The notes below the pieces were generated by a model. The model was given only the letters and a program-made list of their open reading frames with translations, ran no database searches and had not been told where the DNA came from. Below are positions 7,407 through 14,878 of a stretch of 15,238 nucleotides of DNA, piece after piece (the stretch's first letter is position 1; the number at the start of each line of letters is the position of its first letter). The DNA comes from Oscillospiraceae bacterium (GTDB lineage: Bacteria; Bacillota; Clostridia; Oscillospirales; Oscillospiraceae). Where the stretch lies: positions 5,661-20,898 of the forward strand of contig WRMX01000042.1 of the NCBI GenBank assembly GCA_009776905.1, read 5' to 3'. Made by a program: the position numbers and the translations under genes.

Positions 7407-9014
7407 TTATTTCCAAACATTGAACGTACGAATCAGGAACAAAGCCGTCTGCTGATTCTGCAACTGCCCATCAGGATTGAACAAGCCATTCCCGACGCCC
7501 AGCGCGATCTCGTTCTCCGCAGCATACCCGACATAGGCAGCCGCCCAATCCTTGACATCCGTAAACGGATTGTCGCCGGAGATCTCGACATCAAAGAACT
7601 TCTCGGCAATGCGCCCCAGCATAGTCACTGCCTCCGCGCGAGACAACGTCCTATCCGGGCGATAAGTGCCATCTCCGTAACCGTTTGCGACTTCCGCATA
7701 TTTCAGGAACGTCACGGCCGCGCTATCGGTATCGTCAAATCCGCCCACAGAAAGATCCCATTCAAATTCTTCAGCAAGCTCTTCCATGGTCTTCCCGGAA
7801 GCCTTTTCAATGAGCAGCACCATCGCGTCGGCAGTCGCCAAGCGCGAAGTATCGTTCTGCCAGCCTGCCTGCGCTATAGAATCGGGAACCAGCCCTTCCA
7901 TCATGGCGGCATATATCTGGTCCTGGTTATATGCGGGCGCATCCTCCGCGCCAAAGAACAATGCAACTTCGCAAGTCGCGTGCGCCCCGCTGATATCGTC
8001 GATCCACAGCCTGAAATATCCCTCGCCCTCGTCTGTCGACCTATAATACCCGGTCCAACCGTCGTCGGTCTCCACTTCATAAGCAAGCAGCGCGTTCCTC
8101 GCCACCAATTCGCCCTTTGACATCGTATAGTCGGCAATCTTGTCATAGGTATCGACAGTGTCAAAGCAAATCATGACATCATCGTTCACGTCTTTGAGCA
8201 GCTCGGCGAGAGGCACTCCGCGAACGGTAGTACCGCTCGTGTGCGTGTGTTCCGCGCGCGGCATTAGCATGACATCCGCGCGAGTGTATTCAGTCCCGAG
8301 CACCGTCAAATCCACATCCTCGATTTCATCGCCCGCCACAACTTTGACGACATTGCGGTTGTATAGGTTGCTGTTGACATCCTCGACGCTCAGCTGTCCG
8401 ACGAACAAGCGCAGTGATTGCCCGTCCGCCTCTTCGGCCATCGTCTCGAACGGATCGGGGACCACGGGAGGCTCGTCCCGGTTGTCGATGTTCTTCCATG
8501 CAAGCATCGGCAAGACAATCTCCGCATCGGCATCGTCATCGTCGGCCAGCCCCGGATAGAAGCTGCGTTCGTCGTCGATGTTGCATACGGAAGCATAATC
8601 GTCGATGGCAATCGTCCTGATCCTTCCGCCATCGGTGTATCCGCTGAGCTCAAGAAGACCTTCCAGATCGATGCCCTGCGCGCGGAAGAACATCTTGACG
8701 GGCGAGCTGTTGATGGATGAATACACGCGCTCCACTGTGATGTCTTCAAGGGCGCGGAGTTCATCTAGCGTATAAGCCTTTTCATACGAAACAGCTTCCG
8801 CAGAACCTCTCGCGCCGTCTGGCAAGCCCTGCCCCGTCACGACAAGCACCGGCTGCACGGTCTGCAGCCCTTCCGGAGCCTGCGCGACCGTCGGCGCTTC
8901 TTCTCCCTCGTCCGCCAATGCCACTGTGAGCAAGGACAGGCTCATCATGAGGCACAGCAACACGCAGAGGAGCTTGCGCCCCATTTTCTTACTGAGTTTG
9001 CTCTTTCTAACCAT
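7407..9014 (-). CDS. SLH-anchored surface protein, short paralog of the giant SLH protein
   Basis: This 535-aa exported protein starts at an ATG preceded by AGGGGA at about 7 nt. Residues 1-34 are a signal peptide (lysine/arginine-rich start, hydrophobic 15-32, cleavage after ALA). Residues 55-355 carry two modules matching residues 44-352 of the giant SLH protein. Shared landmarks are VVTG, AYTLDEL, GQLSVEDVNSNLYNRNV (GQLDIEDQNNPLFNKNV in the paralog), EYTRADVMLMPRAE and RGVPLAELL. The modules look like the sulfite-oxidase fold without its cofactor cysteine. The C-terminus holds a degenerate SLH repeat (374-408) and two clearer ones (423-474 with SRAE, 482-533), for non-covalent wall attachment. 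It has its own promoter and a long leader, and lies 425 bp ahead of the giant gene on the same strand, so a shared transcript is possible. Ligand is unknown. Confidence 0.88.
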   Translation of the reverse strand: MVRKSKLSKKMGRKLLCVLLCLMMSLSLLTVALADEGEEAPTVAQAPEGLQTVQPVLVVTGQGLPDGARGSAEAVSYEKAYTLDELRALEDITVERVYSSINSSPVKMFFRAQGIDLEGLLELSGYTDGGRIRTIAIDDYASVCNIDDERSFYPGLADDDDADAEIVLPMLAWKNIDNRDEPPVVPDPFETMAEEADGQSLRLFVGQLSVEDVNSNLYNRNVVKVVAGDEIEDVDLTVLGTEYTRADVMLMPRAEHTHTSGTTVRGVPLAELLKDVNDDVMICFDTVDTYDKIADYTMSKGELVARNALLAYEVETDDGWTGYYRSTDEGEGYFRLWIDDISGAHATCEVALFFGAEDAPAYNQDQIYAAMMEGLVPDSIAQAGWQNDTSRLATADAMVLLIEKASGKTMEELAEEFEWDLSVGGFDDTDSAAVTFLKYAEVANGYGDGTYRPDRTLSRAEAVTMLGRIAEKFFDVEISGDNPFTDVKDWAAAYVGYAAENEIALGVGNGLFNPDGQLQNQQTALFLIRTFNVWK

Positions 9015-9052
9015 TTTGTTTCCCCTTTGCTATCATTATTTTGGATATATAA

Positions 9053-9136
9053 AGCCTTTCTTCACAGCCGCGCAACAACCGCCGGCAGCAGTACATCCGC
9101 TCCCGTCGTAAATCGCACAGCATCTAAAGAAAGGCT
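9053..9136 (-). promoter_or_regulatory. Long-range 10-bp stem in the leader of the 535-aa SLH gene
   Basis: AGCCTTTCTT (9053-9062) and AAGAAAGGCT (9127-9136) are perfectly complementary and enclose 64 nt in the roughly 145-nt leader between the predicted promoter and the start codon. The enclosed part is GC-rich and can fold further. I did not match it to any riboswitch class I know, including both cyclic-di-GMP types. Confidence 0.4.
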
Positions 9137-9165
9137 CGTCCACCAGTCATATGATGCTTCAACGT

Positions 9166-9195
9166 ATTCTACAGTTTTTTCCACCAATTTGTCAA
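9166..9195 (-). promoter_or_regulatory. Promoter of the 535-aa SLH gene
   Basis: On the minus strand TTGACA (9195-9190) is followed after 18 bp by TAGAAT (9171-9166), about 150 nt before the ATG. The -35 box is perfect and the -10 box a 5/6 match. It diverges from the promoter of the ECF S-component gene. Confidence 0.65.
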
Positions 9196-9247
9196 GTATC
9201 ACCGCAACAAAAAAAGCACACAAGCTCTTGACTTTCAACGAAACATA

Positions 9248-9276
9248 TTGCCAAAGCGCGCGACTGCAACTATAAT
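9248..9276 (+). promoter_or_regulatory. Promoter of the ECF S-component gene
   Basis: TTGCCA (9248-9253) is followed after exactly 17 bp by TATAAT (9271-9276). The -10 box ends only 6 bp before the ATG at 9283, so the expected transcription start falls on or next to that ATG. There is no room for a ribosome binding site or a riboswitch. Confidence 0.7.
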
Positions 9277-9282
9277 GCACGT

Positions 9283-9840
9283 ATGAAACAAACAAGGTTG
9301 CATAAAGTGCTGAAACGCTTCAGCGTAAAGGACCTCGTGCTAATCGCCGCAATGGCCGCGCTCGGGCTCGCCATCAAAGCGATCATCACGCCGCTGATAC
9401 AATTAGCGAGCGCGCCGCTCTTCATTCCCGGCGGCTCGCTCGCTGGCGGGCTATATATGATGTGGCTCGCGATGGCCGCAAGCCTCACGGGAAAGCGCGG
9501 CGCCGCAACGTTTGCGGCCCTTGTGCAGGCCATACTCGTCATACTCACGGGCATAGGCGGCTCTCACGGCATCCTCAGCCTCATCAGCTACACCCTGCCC
9601 GGGCTGGCCATCGACCTATGGCTGCTCATATCTCGCCACCGCGCCTGTTGTCTGCCATGCATATTCATATCATGCATATTGGCAAACCTCTGCGGCACGA
9701 TGGCCGTGAACATGATTTTCTTCAGCCTCCCGCTGATACCCCTGCTGCTCACCCTTACAGCTGCAGCGTTGTCGGGCGGCGTAGGCGGCGTATTGACGTG
9801 GAATCTGTTGAAAGCGCTGCGCAAATACGGCGCGATATAA
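9283..9840 (+). CDS. ECF transporter S component (YkoE-like), substrate unknown
   Basis: This 185-aa protein is almost entirely hydrophobic with about six membrane segments. SVKDLVLIAAMAALGLAIK near the N-terminus is the usual opening of energy-coupling-factor substrate-binding subunits. The PGGSLAGGLYMMWLAMAA and GKRGAATFAALVQAIL stretches resemble the YkoE type (thiamine precursor family). It would bind a vitamin or similar small molecule and share ATPase and T subunits encoded elsewhere, as none lie nearby. Start choice is open. The ATG at 9283 has no ribosome binding site and sits at the predicted transcription start. A GTG at 9304 has a weak AAGG 9 nt upstream and gives a 178-aa protein starting MLKRFSVKDL. 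It is the only plus-strand gene and ends 20 bp from the convergent permease. Confidence 0.82.
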   Translation: MKQTRLHKVLKRFSVKDLVLIAAMAALGLAIKAIITPLIQLASAPLFIPGGSLAGGLYMMWLAMAASLTGKRGAATFAALVQAILVILTGIGGSHGILSLISYTLPGLAIDLWLLISRHRACCLPCIFISCILANLCGTMAVNMIFFSLPLIPLLLTLTAAALSGGVGGVLTWNLLKALRKYGAI

Positions 9841-9860
9841 AGCGCCAAACATCGCAAACC

Positions 9861-11195
9861 TCAACGCCGCGTCCTGAACACCGTGAACACAGTCCCCGCA
9901 AACAGCATTAGCGCAGCCGTGCAAACCACATACAACACCCGTATCCCCAGCAGCGTCCCGCCGCTCTGCACCGCAGCCTGCGCCGAGTAGCCGAACCCAT
10001 GGAGCGCCAGCGCCGCAGCTCCTCCGGCAACCGCGCTGCTGATGTTCGACCCCAGGCTCATAATCGACGCCAATATCTCGCTCATGCTGATGTTCCGCTG
10101 CGATTTGATCTCATCGGAAAAGGAAGCCATCACCGAAAAGACAAGATTCGCCACAATCGACGTAAACACGCCATATAAAACGACGCAAACAATCAATGCG
10201 GCAAAATTATCTCCCGCAACAAGCATCAGCAGGCTCGCGCAAGACGCGCCAAAGAGCCCGAAGACTATCAAGTCTTCTTTTTTTGCGCGTTTCAGCAGCC
10301 TCGGAATCACAGGCTGCATAGCCAGCGGCGACAAAAGCCCCGCCATGATGACCATCGGCAGCAACTCCGGCCGCCCCATCACATACCCGACATAATAATA
10401 TGCGGTCGTGTTCTTAAACGCATCCGCGATAAAATACAAGCACAGCCCTATAATAAATATGATGAACCGCTTGCTGCGCCCGACGGCCAAAAAGACTTCC
10501 TTAAGCGGGGGCTTATTGCCGGGTTCGAAATAATGCCTCTCCTTTAAACGAAAATAGGCATTGAACACAAGCGGGACGGCGATTACAGCGATCAGCGCCA
10601 ATGCGAACATAAACCCCCTGCTACTGTCGCCTCCGCCCAGAAACACAGTAAGCGGAAGCATGAAAGTCCCGACAAGGATATATGCTGCAATCGAGCTGCC
10701 GTTGGAAAAGGACATGAACTTCGTGCGGCTCATGTCATCGTTCGCCAAATACGGCAGCATGGACATGGACGCCGTTTGCATCGCGGACCAGCACAAATCG
10801 CAGATAATCAGCGTAACTGCGGCATATATAACCTTAAAAGGAGCATTGACCCCGGAAGTCATCCCAAAAGCAACGAGGCAAACGACGAATGGCAAGACGC
10901 ACCATTTGAAATATGGGCGATACTTGCCGTCCTTGAATGTCCTGCGGTTGATGAACAGGCCAATGATTTGCGTATCTATCGCCGCAAACAGGCGATAGCA
11001 AAGTATAAAGACAGCCGTTGCGGCCGGTGGAATCAGCGCAACGTCTGTCAAAAACATCATCAGGTAATACGATATGAACGCCATGAAGCTGCTGAGCGCG
11101 AATTGCAGCCCGCCGAACGACAGCATCTCCGCCGCGCTCGTCTTTATGGCTTTATCATCAGAAGCCAAAAGCCATAACCCCCATTCCAAAACCAA
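9861..11195 (-). CDS. GPH-family (MelB-like) MFS permease
   Basis: This 444-aa membrane protein has about 12 hydrophobic segments. GKYRPYFKW (90-98) is the loop 2-3 motif of the glycoside-pentoside-hexuronide:cation symporter family, which imports sugars or related compounds with Na+ or H+. In the preceding helix, the family motif RxWDAxNDPxxG is RLFAAIDTQIIG (68-79). The two aspartates that bind the cation in E. coli MelB (D55, D59) are therefore Ala and Thr here, leaving one shifted Asp (D74), so coupling may differ. Start is TTG at 11195 with AGGAG 5 nt upstream; no ATG fits. It follows the TetR gene by 55 nt and is probably co-transcribed and controlled by that regulator. Substrate unknown. 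Confidence 0.85.
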   Translation of the reverse strand: MVLEWGLWLLASDDKAIKTSAAEMLSFGGLQFALSSFMAFISYYLMMFLTDVALIPPAATAVFILCYRLFAAIDTQIIGLFINRRTFKDGKYRPYFKWCVLPFVVCLVAFGMTSGVNAPFKVIYAAVTLIICDLCWSAMQTASMSMLPYLANDDMSRTKFMSFSNGSSIAAYILVGTFMLPLTVFLGGGDSSRGFMFALALIAVIAVPLVFNAYFRLKERHYFEPGNKPPLKEVFLAVGRSKRFIIFIIGLCLYFIADAFKNTTAYYYVGYVMGRPELLPMVIMAGLLSPLAMQPVIPRLLKRAKKEDLIVFGLFGASCASLLMLVAGDNFAALIVCVVLYGVFTSIVANLVFSVMASFSDEIKSQRNISMSEILASIMSLGSNISSAVAGGAAALALHGFGYSAQAAVQSGGTLLGIRVLYVVCTAALMLFAGTVFTVFRTRR

Positions 11196-11200
11196 ATCCG

Positions 11201-11215
11201 CTCCTGCGCCGCAGG
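11201..11215 (-). promoter_or_regulatory. Hairpin overlapping the ribosome binding site of the permease
   Basis: On the minus strand CCTGC-GGC-GCAGG (11215-11203) forms a 5-bp GC stem. The ribosome binding site AGGAG (11205-11201) overlaps its 3' arm by three bases. With the TTG start this predicts weak or regulated translation of the permease. This is inference from a short stem. Confidence 0.35.
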
Positions 11216-11250
11216 CTCCAGATGCACCGCAGCGCTCCCTCCTCCGGTGC

Positions 11251-11880
11251 CTAAGCCTTGCACAGCGAGAGCATCAAATCAAAAGTGGACCTCAACAGCT
11301 CCACCATACCCATACCGACGAAATCAGGCGTGCTGTCGCCAATTCCAAGCATCATCCGCGAAGCAAAAGTGTGAAAAAGGCTCGAAGTGATCTTCGACCA
11401 ATAATCCGGATCAGTGTCGTCGCGGAGAACGCCAAGCTTCTTAAGCTCCAGAACAATCGTCTTCATGTTGCGCTCGGAACGCAATATGATCTGCTGCGTC
11501 ATGTACCCGCGCACAATATCGTTGCGGAACTGCTCCTGGAATAAAACGCATAAAACATTGAAGTAGTATTCGGCGCGGTCGGGCGGGAACGACGTCTGCA
11601 AACAAGCCAGTATGCCATCGGTCGTTGGGTTGCCTCTCAATATCTCAGAAATGTTTTTGTCTTTGAATATGCCATTGTTGAAAGTAATATAATCTTCCAG
11701 CATCTGTTCCAGTATCTCGTTCTTCGTCAAAAAATAATGGTAGATTGACGCAGGGTTTTTAAAGCCGACCTCCTTCGCAAGCTCGCGGATAGTCGTCTCC
11801 GTATATCCTTTCTGCGCAAATAGCCTCGCCGCGCATTCGAATATTCTTTCTTTTGTAGTTCTAACCTGTGTGTCGCTCAT
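11251..11880 (-). CDS. TetR-family transcriptional regulator
   Basis: This 209-aa protein has an N-terminal helix-turn-helix of TetR type at about residues 10-58: RIFECAARLFAQKGYTETTI, then RELAKEVG and IYHYFLTKNEIL. The C-terminal ligand and dimer domain is helical and shows no recognisable effector signature. The start is an ATG with AGGAAG 6 nt upstream. The MFS permease follows 55 nt downstream on the same strand, a common repressor-transporter arrangement, so it probably represses its own operon and is relieved by a compound linked to the permease. An imperfect 25-bp palindrome lies 34 nt upstream. Confidence 0.93.
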   Translation of the reverse strand: MSDTQVRTTKERIFECAARLFAQKGYTETTIRELAKEVGFKNPASIYHYFLTKNEILEQMLEDYITFNNGIFKDKNISEILRGNPTTDGILACLQTSFPPDRAEYYFNVLCVLFQEQFRNDIVRGYMTQQIILRSERNMKTIVLELKKLGVLRDDTDPDYWSKITSSLFHTFASRMMLGIGDSTPDFVGMGMVELLRSTFDLMLSLCKA

Positions 11881-11914
11881 TCAACGCTTCCTGACCCGGC
11901 AAAGCCGTATAACT

Positions 11915-11939
11915 AAATAATCTATAGAATATATCATTT
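11915..11939. promoter_or_regulatory. Candidate TetR operator
   Basis: AAATAATCTATA (11915-11926), a central G, and AATATATCATTT (11928-11939) form a 25-bp imperfect palindrome with 9 of 12 positions matching. It lies in the AT-rich stretch 35-59 nt before the TetR start codon, where the promoter must be. Size and position suit autoregulation. I could not assign convincing -35 and -10 boxes here. Confidence 0.45.
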
Positions 11940-12004
11940 AACCGCTCCGCATAACACACCCCAAAAGCCGCATGCAAAGCCGCCCATGCCGGGCGCACCC
12001 ACAT

Positions 12005-12036
12005 AGGGAGCTTGCAACAAAAGTCACAAGCTCCCT
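12005..12036 (-). terminator. 10-bp hairpin after the chemoreceptor gene
   Basis: AGGGAGCTTG (12005-12014) and CAAGCTCCCT (12027-12036) pair perfectly around a 12-nt loop, 30 nt past the chemoreceptor stop codon. No T run follows on the minus strand. Position suggests a transcript 3' end. It resembles the hairpin at 1203-1246 in being long, perfect and without a T run. Confidence 0.5.
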
Positions 12037-12066
12037 TGCTACAGTCCACCATGCACCACGCACGGG

Positions 12067-13839
12067 CTAATACTTTCCGAAGCCAACCACGGCATCGGCC
12101 GCAGCATAAACATGCCCGTCATTCTGCTCAGCTATCCTCAAAACTTTCCTGCCGGAAGACGCTCCGCCGATCCTGCCGCCGCCCTTTAGCTTAAACCTCC
12201 CTATAAGCTCCTGCAGCGACATCGCCTGCCCGCTCAGCTCCTCGGAGGTAGCCGCGCTCTCCTCGGCCGTCGCGCTGTTTTGCTGGATGACCTGCGACAC
12301 CTGGTCTATCCCTATGTTGATCTGCGAAATCGCGACATTCTGGTCTTCCGCCAAGCTCGCAATGTTATGCGCAGCCTCCACACTCATTTCGATTTCATCG
12401 ACGATCTCCCGCAGCGAGGCCGCCGTATCGGTAGCGATCGACAAACCGAGATTCGACTTCTCTATCGTGTTTTCAATCATGCCCGCGGTATCTTTCGCCG
12501 CTTCCGCGCTCTTCGCTGCCAGATTCCGAACCTCTTCCGCAACGACGGCGAACCCTTTGCCGTGCTGCCCGGCGCGCGCGGCTTCGACGGCCGCGTTAAG
12601 CGCAAGGATGTTCGTCTGGAACGCGATATCGTCGATCACCTTGATGATTTTGTTAATGGATTCGCCTGCTTCATGTATCTCCGTCACAGCCTCAACAAGA
12701 TTGCACATATGCTCATTGCCGCGCTCCGCTTTCTCGCGGATGCTGACCGATTTGGATGCGGCATCCTCCGCCATGACCGCGCTGCTCTTTGTTCTGTCCG
12801 TAATATCGTTGACGGAGGCTGAAAGCTGATGGACCGAAGCCGCCTGCTCCGTGGAGCCCTGCGCCAGCATTTGGCTGCTGTTTGCAACCTGCGAAGCTCC
12901 GACCGTAACCTGCGACGACGCTGTGTTGATCTCCGAGAACATAGCGTTCAAGTTATTGACCATATCTTGTAGCGCATGCCCCATCATATCCGCATCTGAC
13001 AGCACTTTGATTTCCACATTCAAGTCACCGTCGGCGATTTGCTTCAACGCCCCTCCAATTTCGGTGATGCGCCCGACGAACGAAGCGCATGCAGCAATCG
13101 CCACGCCAATTTCATCTTTCACTTTCGAGATTTTGCCTATGACCTCTATATCTTCATTGCTCAGCGTAATGTCGCCGGTCGATCCCGCTTTGTTCATAAA
13201 TACCGACAGCGGTATCAAAGGCTTGACGATGTTTTTCGTCAACAGCACGGCAAGCAACGCGCACGCAACCACCGCTACACAGACTAAAACTAATATGACG
13301 CTGCTGATGCTTGCGCTCGTATTTTCGATTTCAACGGTTTTTTCTTCGATCATATCGATATACCGCTGTTCCATATCAGTCAAAATTGTAATAACTTCCT
13401 GTGTCTTAGGGAGGATTGCATTGACGAGGTGATCCTCTGCTGACGCATGATCGCCGATTGCGAGGTCGCTAATAATGCTTTCCGCCTCATGATGTATGAA
13501 CTCATGCGGCGCCGTGACTGCTGTTAGTAGCGATAAGAGCGTTTCGTCCGTCAGATTCTTCGCTTCATCGCTCCCTCGCCATTTGCCAAGCGCGCAGGAG
13601 TTCGGGTCCAGCGACCCCGTAAATTCCGCGCCGGTCAGCACTGTTTCCGTCAAGCTCTGCCTCCACTTGAAATGCGCGTTCAATACATCGCCGACTCCAA
13701 TGTATCCGACTTGCAGCTCGTTGAGATCGGCAGACATTCTCGTGAGCGACTTCATCGACACCAGCCCGACGACGCCGAGCGAAATTCCTATAACAGCCAT
13801 AATAATGAATCCCAGCAAAATCTTCTTACGAATGGTCAT
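12067..13839 (-). CDS. Methyl-accepting chemotaxis protein with CZB-like sensor domain
   Basis: This 590-aa chemoreceptor has transmembrane segments at about 8-28 and 178-200 flanking an extracytoplasmic helical domain. That domain carries the residues of the chemoreceptor zinc-binding (CZB) family: H56-x2-W59, C82-x2-G85-x-W87 and H112-x3-H116, so it may bind zinc. Two HAMP-like segments follow (about 201-255 and 256-305). The cytoplasmic signalling domain has the highly conserved hairpin tip at 402-450 ([18 protein letters not shown], then [15 protein letters not shown]), which contacts CheA and CheW. No C-terminal CheR-binding pentapeptide is seen. The start is well supported by GAGGAGG 7 nt upstream. 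The gene has its own promoter, with a Rex-like palindrome before it, so it appears to be a single transcription unit ending at the 12005-12036 hairpin. Confidence 0.94.
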   Translation of the reverse strand: MTIRKKILLGFIIMAVIGISLGVVGLVSMKSLTRMSADLNELQVGYIGVGDVLNAHFKWRQSLTETVLTGAEFTGSLDPNSCALGKWRGSDEAKNLTDETLLSLLTAVTAPHEFIHHEAESIISDLAIGDHASAEDHLVNAILPKTQEVITILTDMEQRYIDMIEEKTVEIENTSASISSVILVLVCVAVVACALLAVLLTKNIVKPLIPLSVFMNKAGSTGDITLSNEDIEVIGKISKVKDEIGVAIAACASFVGRITEIGGALKQIADGDLNVEIKVLSDADMMGHALQDMVNNLNAMFSEINTASSQVTVGASQVANSSQMLAQGSTEQAASVHQLSASVNDITDRTKSSAVMAEDAASKSVSIREKAERGNEHMCNLVEAVTEIHEAGESINKIIKVIDDIAFQTNILALNAAVEAARAGQHGKGFAVVAEEVRNLAAKSAEAAKDTAGMIENTIEKSNLGLSIATDTAASLREIVDEIEMSVEAAHNIASLAEDQNVAISQINIGIDQVSQVIQQNSATAEESAATSEELSGQAMSLQELIGRFKLKGGGRIGGASSGRKVLRIAEQNDGHVYAAADAVVGFGKY

Positions 13840-13862
13840 TCTAATTCCTCCTCATATTTTAC

Positions 13863-13879
13863 GTGAGGCTCCGCCCCAC
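13863..13879 (-). promoter_or_regulatory. Leader hairpin of the chemoreceptor mRNA
   Basis: On the minus strand GTGGGGC and GCCTCAC form a 7-bp stem (one G-U pair) with a GGA loop, 9 nt upstream of the GAGGAGG ribosome binding site. It does not cover that site. It may protect the 5' end of the message or be incidental. Confidence 0.3.
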
Positions 13880-13929
13880 AACCCGAATGCCGTAACTATT
13901 CATCGAATAATAACAAACAGGCAGTCAGA

Positions 13930-13958
13930 ATTATATATCCCATTCTGTAGAAATTCAA
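13930..13958 (-). promoter_or_regulatory. Promoter of the chemoreceptor gene
   Basis: On the minus strand TTGAAT (13958-13953) is followed after 17 bp by TATAAT (13935-13930). The -10 box is perfect. The implied leader is about 84 nt. Confidence 0.7.
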
Positions 13959-13975
13959 ACGCAAAACACGCCTCA

Positions 13976-13995
13976 AATGTTAATTTTTTAACATT
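13976..13995. promoter_or_regulatory. Palindrome close to the Rex operator consensus
   Basis: AATGTTAA-TTTT-TTAACATT is a perfect 8-bp inverted repeat. Its inner 18 bp differ from the clostridial Rex consensus TTGTTAANNNNTTAACAA only at the two symmetrical bases next to the ends (T to A on the left, A to T on the right). Rex senses the NADH/NAD+ ratio. The site ends 17 bp upstream of the chemoreceptor -35 box and overlaps the sortase stop codon by two bases. An AT-rich terminator for the sortase gene is the alternative. Confidence 0.4.
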
Positions 13996-14872
13996 ATCGC
14001 CCTTTTTTCAACACACCAAGCACCACATAACGCGCATCATCAAACTCATACGAACACGTGGACAAAGCCACGAGCCTGTCGCCCTCTTCAAACACGACAC
14101 CGCTGACAAATGTAGAATTGGCCTCCGCGTACTCTACAAAAGCATCAATGTTCTCCGCGTACATGAACGCCCGCTCCTTCCATTGCCCCGCTCCAATCAC
14201 GACTCCATACATCACATCGATCCGATAATCGCCATGCTCTGCATAGAGATACATAAATGGATGCTCATCAAAATACTCCTGCCTCTTATATTCGACCAAA
14301 CTGCCGAACATGCTCCCGGACTTCATATGGTGGCCGTATACCACCGTCAAAGGGCCGCTGAAATCAGGCTCGCTGTTGTAATCGATGAACAAAGATCCGT
14401 TGGCGTTTACGGTTCCATCGGGCAGATGGTTCAAATAATAGCTATAATTGTCAGATTCGAGCACAGGATAATCTATCACAGTGCCCGGGCTGTATAGCCA
14501 CGCTGCAGCGTCCTTGTTGATCTCCCTGAGCGCTGCAAAGTCGATTTCCACTCCGGGGATGTAGATATCATATACCCGCTCCGCTTCATCGCTTTCTCCA
14601 TGGACGTCTACAACCCGCAGCGCCGCCGTTTGCCCTTCTCTCCATCCTGCATCCGGCAGCGCCGCCGATTGCTCTCCTCTCCATTCCGCATCCGACAGCG
14701 CCGCTCCGAATTCCGAAAACTTCCTGACGCTGTTGCCGATGCTCTCATACGACGCGTTGCCTTCCCGATAAAGCTGCTTTGTCTCAATCACTCGAAGCCC
14801 CGCAAACATCATCACGGCGAGTCCCGCCAATATGATGGGTATTGCAAAGAACACCCTCTTTCTACCTTTCAT
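13994..14872 (-). CDS. Class B sortase
   Basis: This 292-aa transpeptidase is anchored by an N-terminal membrane segment (about 8-26), with the catalytic domain outside from about residue 100. The triad is visible: H181 in VVYGHHM, C273 in LSTCSYEF and R281 in DDARYVV. FIDY (162-165), HPFMYLY (204-210) and the long region between His and Cys are typical of class B. It would cleave a sorting signal and link the protein to peptidoglycan. Residues 58-84 are two copies of a 13-residue unit (consensus ALxDAxWRxxQxA) in the linker between membrane and enzyme. The start codon lies 6 nt after the stop of a gene encoding a sorting-signal protein, its probable substrate. The ribosome binding site is weak (AGGG about 11 nt upstream), so translation may be coupled. 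Confidence 0.93.
   Translation of the reverse strand: MKGRKRVFFAIPIILAGLAVMMFAGLRVIETKQLYREGNASYESIGNSVRKFSEFGAALSDAEWRGEQSAALPDAGWREGQTAALRVVDVHGESDEAERVYDIYIPGVEIDFAALREINKDAAAWLYSPGTVIDYPVLESDNYSYYLNHLPDGTVNANGSLFIDYNSEPDFSGPLTVVYGHHMKSGSMFGSLVEYKRQEYFDEHPFMYLYAEHGDYRIDVMYGVVIGAGQWKERAFMYAENIDAFVEYAEANSTFVSGVVFEEGDRLVALSTCSYEFDDARYVVLGVLKKGR
14619..14704 (-). repeat. 39-bp in-frame tandem duplication in the sortase gene
   Basis: Units 14619-14657 and 14658-14696 both begin AGCGCCGCCG and match at most positions, and a partial third copy starts at 14697 (AGCGCCGC). 39 bp equals 13 codons, so the frame is kept. The repeat lengthens the extracytoplasmic stalk without touching the catalytic domain. 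Confidence 0.8.
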
Positions 14873-14878
14873 CTATCT

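Noticed and set aside
9228..9233. TTGACT as -35 box of the ECF gene
   Set aside because: No -10 box lies 16-18 bp downstream; TTGCCA at 9248 pairs correctly with TATAAT at 9271.
9062..9295. 77-codon minus-strand frame in the divergent intergenic region
   Set aside because: Its start lies inside the ECF gene and it covers both promoters and the SLH leader. The translation shows no family resemblance.
9829..9846. GGCGC...GCGCC hairpin as shared terminator of the convergent ECF and permease genes
   Set aside because: The stem is only 5 bp, overlaps the ECF stop codon and lacks a T run on either strand.
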